The translations under genes and the position numbers were made by a program. From JAIRTY01 sp050257395 (GTDB lineage: Bacteria > Actinomycetota > Actinomycetes > Streptosporangiales > Streptosporangiaceae), in contig JBLMWU010000173.1 in the NCBI GenBank assembly GCA_050257395.1, forward strand, positions 1 through 8,904: a DNA stretch of 8,904 nt. Reading direction: 5' to 3'. How positions within the stretch are numbered: the first letter of the stretch is position 1; every line of letters starts with the position of its first letter. Below are positions 5,949 through 8,904 of the stretch, in pieces. A model generated the notes under the pieces. The model was not told the DNA's origin and made no database searches. It was given only the letters and a program-made list of their open reading frames with translations.

Positions 5949-7040
5949 GTGAGCCTGTCCATCGGAATCGTCGGCCTGCCCAACGTTGGTAAGTCCACCC
6001 TCTTCAACGCGCTGACCAGGGCGAACGCGCTGGCCTCGAACTACCCGTTCGCGACCATCGACCCGAACGTCGGCGTGGTGGGCATCCCCGACCCGCGGCT
6101 GGCGGAGCTGGCCCGGATGCACGACTCGGCCCGGATCGTGCCCGCCACGGTGCGGTTCACCGACATCGCCGGCCTGGTCCGGGGCGCCTCGCAGGGGCAG
6201 GGGCTGGGCAACCAGTTCCTGGCCCACATCCGCGAGACCGACGCGATCTGCCAGGTGGTGCGGGTGTTCGCCGACCCGGACGTGAGCCACGTGGACGGCG
6301 ACGTGTCGCCCGAACGCGACATCGAGACGATCGCCACCGAGCTGATCCTGGCGGACCTGCAGACGCTGGACAAAGCGGTGCCCCGGCTGCAGAAGGAGGC
6401 CAGGGCGGCCCGCGAGCCCGAGCGCAAGCAGGCTGCGGCGGCCGCCGAGGCCGCGGTGGCGGTGCTGGACCAGGGCCAGACCCTGTTCGCCGGCGCCGCG
6501 AAGGCGGGCATAAGCCTGGCGGACCTGCGGGAGCTTCACCTGCTGACCGCCAAGCCGTTCCTGTACGTGTTCAACGTGGACGAGGCGGGCCTGTCCGACA
6601 AGGAGCTGCGGGACCGGCTGTCCACCCTGGTCGCGCCCGCCGAGGTGATCTTCCTGGACGTGAAGACCGAGGCGGAGCTGGCCGAGCTGCCCGAGGACGA
6701 GGCCGCGGAGATGGCCGTGGAGCTGGGCCTGGGCGAGCCCGGGCTGGCCCGGCTTGCGCGGGCGGGCTTCCACGCCCTGGGCCTGACCACGTTCCTGACC
6801 GCCGGGCCCAAGGAGGTCCGGGCCTGGGAGATCCCCATCGGGGCCACCGCGCCGGAGGCCGCCGGGGTGATCCACACCGACTTCCAGCGCGGCTTCATCA
6901 AGGCCGAGATCGTCTCCTACGACGACCTGATGGCGGCTGGGTCCATCGCCGCCGTGCGGGCGGCGGGCAAGGCCCGCATCGAGGGCAAGGACTACGTCAT
7001 GCAGGACGGCGACGTGGTCGAGTTCCGCTTCAATGTGTAA
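5949..7040 (+). CDS. ychF: Redox-regulated ATPase YchF (Ola1-type GTPase-fold)
   Basis: YchF is a universally conserved cytosolic Obg-like P-loop NTPase that prefers ATP, associates with the ribosome and is linked to stress responses and leaderless mRNA translation. All parts are visible in 363 residues: G1 P-loop GLPNVGKST at 9-17, switch I region FATIDPNVG at 34-42, G3 DIAGLVRGAS at 72-81, a long helical coiled-coil insertion at about 130-200, and NVDE at 209-212 in place of the GTP-specifying NKxD, which explains ATP preference. The C-terminal TGS domain spans about 280-363, with HTDFQRGFIKAEIVSYDD and the closing YVMQDGDVVEFRFNV. GTG 5949 starts the family's usual SLSIGIVGLPNVG; a TANNNT box six bases upstream suggests a leaderless mRNA. 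The length is standard and nothing is broken. Confidence 0.97.
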   Translation: MSLSIGIVGLPNVGKSTLFNALTRANALASNYPFATIDPNVGVVGIPDPRLAELARMHDSARIVPATVRFTDIAGLVRGASQGQGLGNQFLAHIRETDAICQVVRVFADPDVSHVDGDVSPERDIETIATELILADLQTLDKAVPRLQKEARAAREPERKQAAAAAEAAVAVLDQGQTLFAGAAKAGISLADLRELHLLTAKPFLYVFNVDEAGLSDKELRDRLSTLVAPAEVIFLDVKTEAELAELPEDEAAEMAVELGLGEPGLARLARAGFHALGLTTFLTAGPKEVRAWEIPIGATAPEAAGVIHTDFQRGFIKAEIVSYDDLMAAGSIAAVRAAGKARIEGKDYVMQDGDVVEFRFNV

Positions 7041-7074
7041 GCGTCGAGGACAGCGGACTACTGGCCGAACGTAT

Positions 7075-7118
7075 ATCTCAGGTTTGCGTTGATCAGCTGG
7101 TTCAGCTGCCGCTGAGAT
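7075..7118. promoter_or_regulatory. Inverted and direct repeats upstream of the TA module
   Basis: ATCTCAG (7075-7081) and CTGAGAT (7112-7118) form a 7-bp inverted pair. Between them lie two TCAGCTG words at 7093-7099 and 7102-7108, nine bases apart, in a GATCAGCTG/GTTCAGCTG tandem. The segment lies between ychF and the TA operator. It could hold extra regulator sites or the ychF 3' hairpin; a function is not shown. Confidence 0.35.
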
Positions 7119-7138
7119 GGTATCAATGGTGATACCAT
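7117..7138. promoter_or_regulatory. TA operator: perfect 9+9 palindrome over the promoter
   Basis: ATGGTATCA at 7117-7125 and its exact reverse complement TGATACCAT at 7130-7138 are separated by ATGG. The right arm contains TACCAT (7133-7138), a TANNNT -10 box, followed by six bases and GTG 7145, the antitoxin start. A ribbon-helix-helix antitoxin typically binds such a palindrome as a dimer pair to repress its own operon, so binding here would block the -10 directly. The palindrome is seen; the autoregulation is inferred. Confidence 0.75.
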
Positions 7139-7144
7139 TTTGCC

Positions 7145-7348
7145 GTGGCCATGACGCTGAGGCTTGCCGATGACGAGTCCGAGGCCCTCCGGCGGCGCTC
7201 GGAACTTGAACAACGCTCCATGCAGGAGGTGGCTCGGCAAGCCATCCGGGAGTACATCGAGAATCACAGCCGTTCTGAGCTGCTGAGCCAGGTGCTTGAC
7301 GAAGAGCTTCCCCGGTATGCCGAGGCCCTGAGGCGGCTTGGGGAGTGA
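7145..7348 (+). CDS. RHH (CopG-like) antitoxin of a Doc-type TA module
   Basis: A 67-residue protein with a short N-terminal beta strand MTLRLADDE (3-11), then two helices EALRRRSELEQR and SMQEVARQAIREYIENH, the ribbon-helix-helix pattern of DNA-binding antitoxins. The C-terminal part, LLSQVLDEELPRYAEALRRLGE, is the probable toxin-binding helix. Its partner is the Fic/Doc-fold toxin directly downstream, whose GTG overlaps this stop in GTGA. GTG 7145 is chosen because it follows a -10 box by six bases without a ribosome binding site; ATG 7151 (codon 3) is the alternative. The protein should repress its own operon through the palindrome at 7117-7138. Family is clear from fold pattern and context; the exact subfamily is not. 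Confidence 0.88.
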   Translation: MAMTLRLADDESEALRRRSELEQRSMQEVARQAIREYIENHSRSELLSQVLDEELPRYAEALRRLGE

Positions 7349-7725
7349 TCTACCTGACGCTCGCCGAGTTGGTTTACGTGGCTGAGCGGATTCTTGCCCC
7401 CGACTACGCGGTCCGCGACTATGGCTTGCTCGAAGCAGCGGTGGCGCGACCTCAAGCCACGGTGTTCGGGAAGGACGCCTATCCGGACCTCGACGGTAAG
7501 GCTGCGGCGCTGCTCCACTCGGTCGCCCGGAACCATGCCCTCGTCGATGGCAACAAGCGGCTTGCCCTAGCGGCAGTCATCGCCTTCTACGGGCTGAACG
7601 GCCGCCGCCTAACGCTGACCAACGACGCCGCCTACGAGCTTGTCATGGCGGTTGCCGCCGGGGAGCTTGACTCCGTCGACGCGATAGCAGCGGTCCTCCG
7701 GCCGGCCACCCGGCCAGCGCGCTGA
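7345..7725 (+). CDS. Death-on-curing (Doc) family toxin, Fic fold
   Basis: A 126-residue single-domain Doc/Fic protein. Doc from phage P1 inactivates elongation factor EF-Tu by phosphorylation. The core motif H64-ALVDGNK-R72 matches the Doc form HxFxDxNKR, with Lys71 where AMP-transferring Fic enzymes have Gly, so kinase rather than AMP-transferase activity is expected. The preceding part (YGLLEAAVARPQATVFGKDAYPDLDGKAAALLHSVARN, about 26-63) is the usual Doc N-terminal helical region. F is replaced by L66 in the motif. The GTG start overlaps the antitoxin TGA by four bases, so translation is coupled and antitoxin comes first. No frameshift is seen, so the toxin should be functional. The last 94 bases overlap the small membrane gene on the other strand. 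Confidence 0.93.
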   Translation: MIYLTLAELVYVAERILAPDYAVRDYGLLEAAVARPQATVFGKDAYPDLDGKAAALLHSVARNHALVDGNKRLALAAVIAFYGLNGRRLTLTNDAAYELVMAVAAGELDSVDAIAAVLRPATRPAR

Positions 7726-8192
7726 CTGGTACCGGCCGGTGCCGTGATGTTTCCCGGCAACGGAGTCCGGTCGGAGTTCCGCAGGTTCCGTGCGTGCAGG
7801 TAGACCATGAGGACCAGCAGCGGCGTGTGGATCGCGGGCATGTTGTGCGCGAACCACCTGGGCAGGTAGATATCCGTGACCGAGCCACTCTGGGCGCCAT
7901 AGCGCTCGGCGAGCCCGGTCAGCGGGCAGCGGAACCCGTTCCCGGCGAACACGAGTGATTCCCCGGCGACGATGGCGCCGGCGATGCCGGCGCGTTTGCC
8001 GGTGCGGCCGGCGAACCCGGTGTACAGGACGTACACCACGCATGACTCGATCGACAGCCATGCGAGTGTGTGGACGGCCTTGACCGCAGCGACAACGCCA
8101 GGTCTCGGGCGCGTCGCGACTGCCCGTTGGGCGATATCAGGTCGTGGTCGCCACGGGCTCCACGGCGGCCGTCGCGTCAGCGGTGCCGGCAT
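7632..8192 (-). CDS. Small conserved-looking membrane protein, both ends unusual
   Basis: The frame encodes 186 residues. The central part, about 36-138, looks like a real protein: membrane segments at about 42-60 (LAWLSIESCVVYVLYTGF), 68-83 (RAGIAGAIVAGESLVF) and 117-134 (NMPAIHTPLLVLMVYLHA), and a motif-rich loop FAGNGFRCPLTGLAERYGAQSGSVTDIYLP at 82-111. I have a sense of similar hypothetical actinobacterial proteins but no named family. The first 35 residues are Pro/Arg-rich and overlap the SRPBCC gene; no ATG, GTG or TTG lies in frame between 8192 and the core, so the start is forced there or is non-standard. The last 45 residues are low-quality Ser/Thr/Arg-rich sequence, and residues 156-186 are antisense to doc, suggesting loss of the original end. 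It probably shares a transcript with the SRPBCC gene. Function is unknown. Confidence 0.6.
   Translation of the reverse strand: MPAPLTRRPPWSPWRPRPDIAQRAVATRPRPGVVAAVKAVHTLAWLSIESCVVYVLYTGFAGRTGKRAGIAGAIVAGESLVFAGNGFRCPLTGLAERYGAQSGSVTDIYLPRWFAHNMPAIHTPLLVLMVYLHARNLRNSDRTPLPGNITAPAGTSQRAGRVAGRRTAAIASTESSSPAATAMTSS
7698..7743. terminator. GC inverted repeats at the doc 3' end
   Basis: CCGGCCGG occurs at 7698-7705 and again at 7732-7739; being self-complementary, the two can pair as an 8-bp stem across 26 bases. A second near-palindrome, GGTACCGG/CCGGTGCC (7728-7743, 7 of 8 pairs), starts two bases after the doc stop. No T-run follows. It could act as a bidirectional terminator between convergent genes. 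Confidence 0.35.
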
Positions 8193-8889
8193 GGGAGTAC
8201 TTTCCTTCCGCGCGTGCCCTGATCCCGTTCAGCATCCCGGTCTCCATGTAGTGGTGCAGCGGGTCCCCGGCGAAGAAATCCAGCCCGCGGATAGCCAGGT
8301 CCACCCCGGGGACGCGCAGGACGGCGAACCGGATGAGCCGCGGCAGCGGCCCGGCGTCTGGCCTGATGGCGTGAGCGGCCGGGGACAGGTAGCCCATCCC
8401 GCGGTAGCGGGCGATGAACCTGGTCCTGCCGCCCGGCAGCGGGCGCAGCACGTATGTCTCCTGCGCAACCAGGTGCCGGCCGGGGCTGACCTCGGACACC
8501 GGCGCGAACACGCCGCTGCCCAGCGGCACGGTGTCCCCGGCGCTCAGCGGCGGCAGCTCCGGGTGGATGCGGGTCGCCGAATGCCGGCCATCGACGTACC
8601 GGGCGTGGAACAGCAGCCGTTCCACCCAGTCGTGGGTGTAGAACCCGGCCCGGCCGATACCCATTTGCATCAGCCACGGCCACACCCGCTCAGGTGGCGC
8701 GTCAATCGTGACCGCGCGCGTGCTCTGCATGCGCGGGTGCGGCGTGCGGTCATCGCCGGGCAGAGCCTCACCGGCCTCCTCAGCGGTGGCGCCCCATCGC
8801 AGCATCCGCGGCCGCCACAGCAAGTAGGCGACCACCTCGGCGGCGATGGCACCTGCCGCCACCGCGGACAGCTTCCGGCGGATACTCAT
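8137..8889 (-). CDS. SRPBCC-family protein with N-terminal membrane anchor
   Basis: A 250-residue protein with one N-terminal hydrophobic helix (about 7-26) and a SRPBCC/START-like ligand-binding domain from about 55 to 215. Typical features are STRAVTIDAPPERVWPWLMQMGIGRAGFYTHDWVERL at about 56-92, where the conserved APPERVWPWL helix opens the domain, GDTVPL at 118-123, GGRTRFIARYR at 153-163, and the long C-terminal helix ending ETGMLNGIRARAEG. The fold binds hydrophobic ligands; ligand and role are unknown. ATG 8889 is supported by GAGGTGATC (8893-8901 on the minus strand), a strong anti-SD match three bases away; the GTG at 8898 lies within that RBS and is not a good start. The gene is intact. 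It overlaps the start of the next minus-strand frame by 56 bases, and upstream sequence falls outside the window. Confidence 0.88.
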   Translation of the reverse strand: MSIRRKLSAVAAGAIAAEVVAYLLWRPRMLRWGATAEEAGEALPGDDRTPHPRMQSTRAVTIDAPPERVWPWLMQMGIGRAGFYTHDWVERLLFHARYVDGRHSATRIHPELPPLSAGDTVPLGSGVFAPVSEVSPGRHLVAQETYVLRPLPGGRTRFIARYRGMGYLSPAAHAIRPDAGPLPRLIRFAVLRVPGVDLAIRGLDFFAGDPLHHYMETGMLNGIRARAEGKYSHAGTADATAAVEPVATTT

Positions 8890-8892
8890 GGC

Positions 8893-8901
8893 GATCACCT
8901 C
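8893..8901 (-). promoter_or_regulatory. Strong RBS of the SRPBCC gene
   Basis: Read on the minus strand, GAGGTGATC is a nine-base match to the 16S anti-Shine-Dalgarno extension and ends three bases before ATG 8889. It excludes the in-frame GTG at 8898 as the main start. Confidence 0.6.
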
Positions 8902-8904
8902 TTT

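Noticed and set aside
5778..6875. A 365-residue minus-strand frame antisense to ychF
   Set aside because: Gly/Arg/His/Gln-rich shadow of the strongly conserved ychF.
7058..7267. Minus-strand small frame over the TA promoter
   Set aside because: Antisense to the antitoxin with no RBS or recognisable domain.
7145..8192. Insertion sequence or prophage remnant carrying the TA module
   Set aside because: No transposase, integrase, terminal repeats or tRNA attachment site visible around it.

Overview
The window is very GC-rich, with dense genes, many GTG starts, at least four apparently leaderless genes and several actinobacterial families (a PF04672-type methyltransferase, a DUF6542-type membrane protein, YceI, SRPBCC). 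It looks like chromosomal DNA of a filamentous or related high-GC actinomycete. The genus cannot be fixed from the sequence.

Layout. Positions 1-232 hold no gene I can support; they carry hairpins and a 43-base imperfect direct repeat with a 53-base period. Next come ispH (isoprenoid synthesis, plus strand) and a SAM-dependent methyltransferase of the actinomycete PF04672/DUF574 type with one TTA codon. Three minus-strand genes follow, transcribed from about 4084 down to 2221: a small protein that keeps only a membrane anchor and the C-terminal part of RmuC, a TMEM175-type potassium channel, and a DUF6542-type membrane protein. Divergent from these run three plus-strand genes: a YceI-family protein, an acetamidase/formamidase-family enzyme and the YchF ATPase. 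A two-gene RHH antitoxin / Doc toxin module follows, with a perfect 9+9 palindrome over its promoter. The right end has two overlapping minus-strand genes, a SRPBCC-domain protein and a small conserved-looking membrane protein whose tail runs antisense into the toxin gene.

How it fits together. From memory, ispH, DUF6542, rmuC and ychF are often neighbours in actinobacteria, so the backbone looks like an ancestral housekeeping neighbourhood in which rmuC has lost its nuclease domain and the TA module, and perhaps the TMEM175 gene, were added. I do not see a clearly new multi-gene system. The points most worth checking are the reduced RmuC, the recurring spacing between a TANNNT box and the start codon, the TA operator that contains the -10 box, and the odd ends of the small membrane gene beside the TA module.
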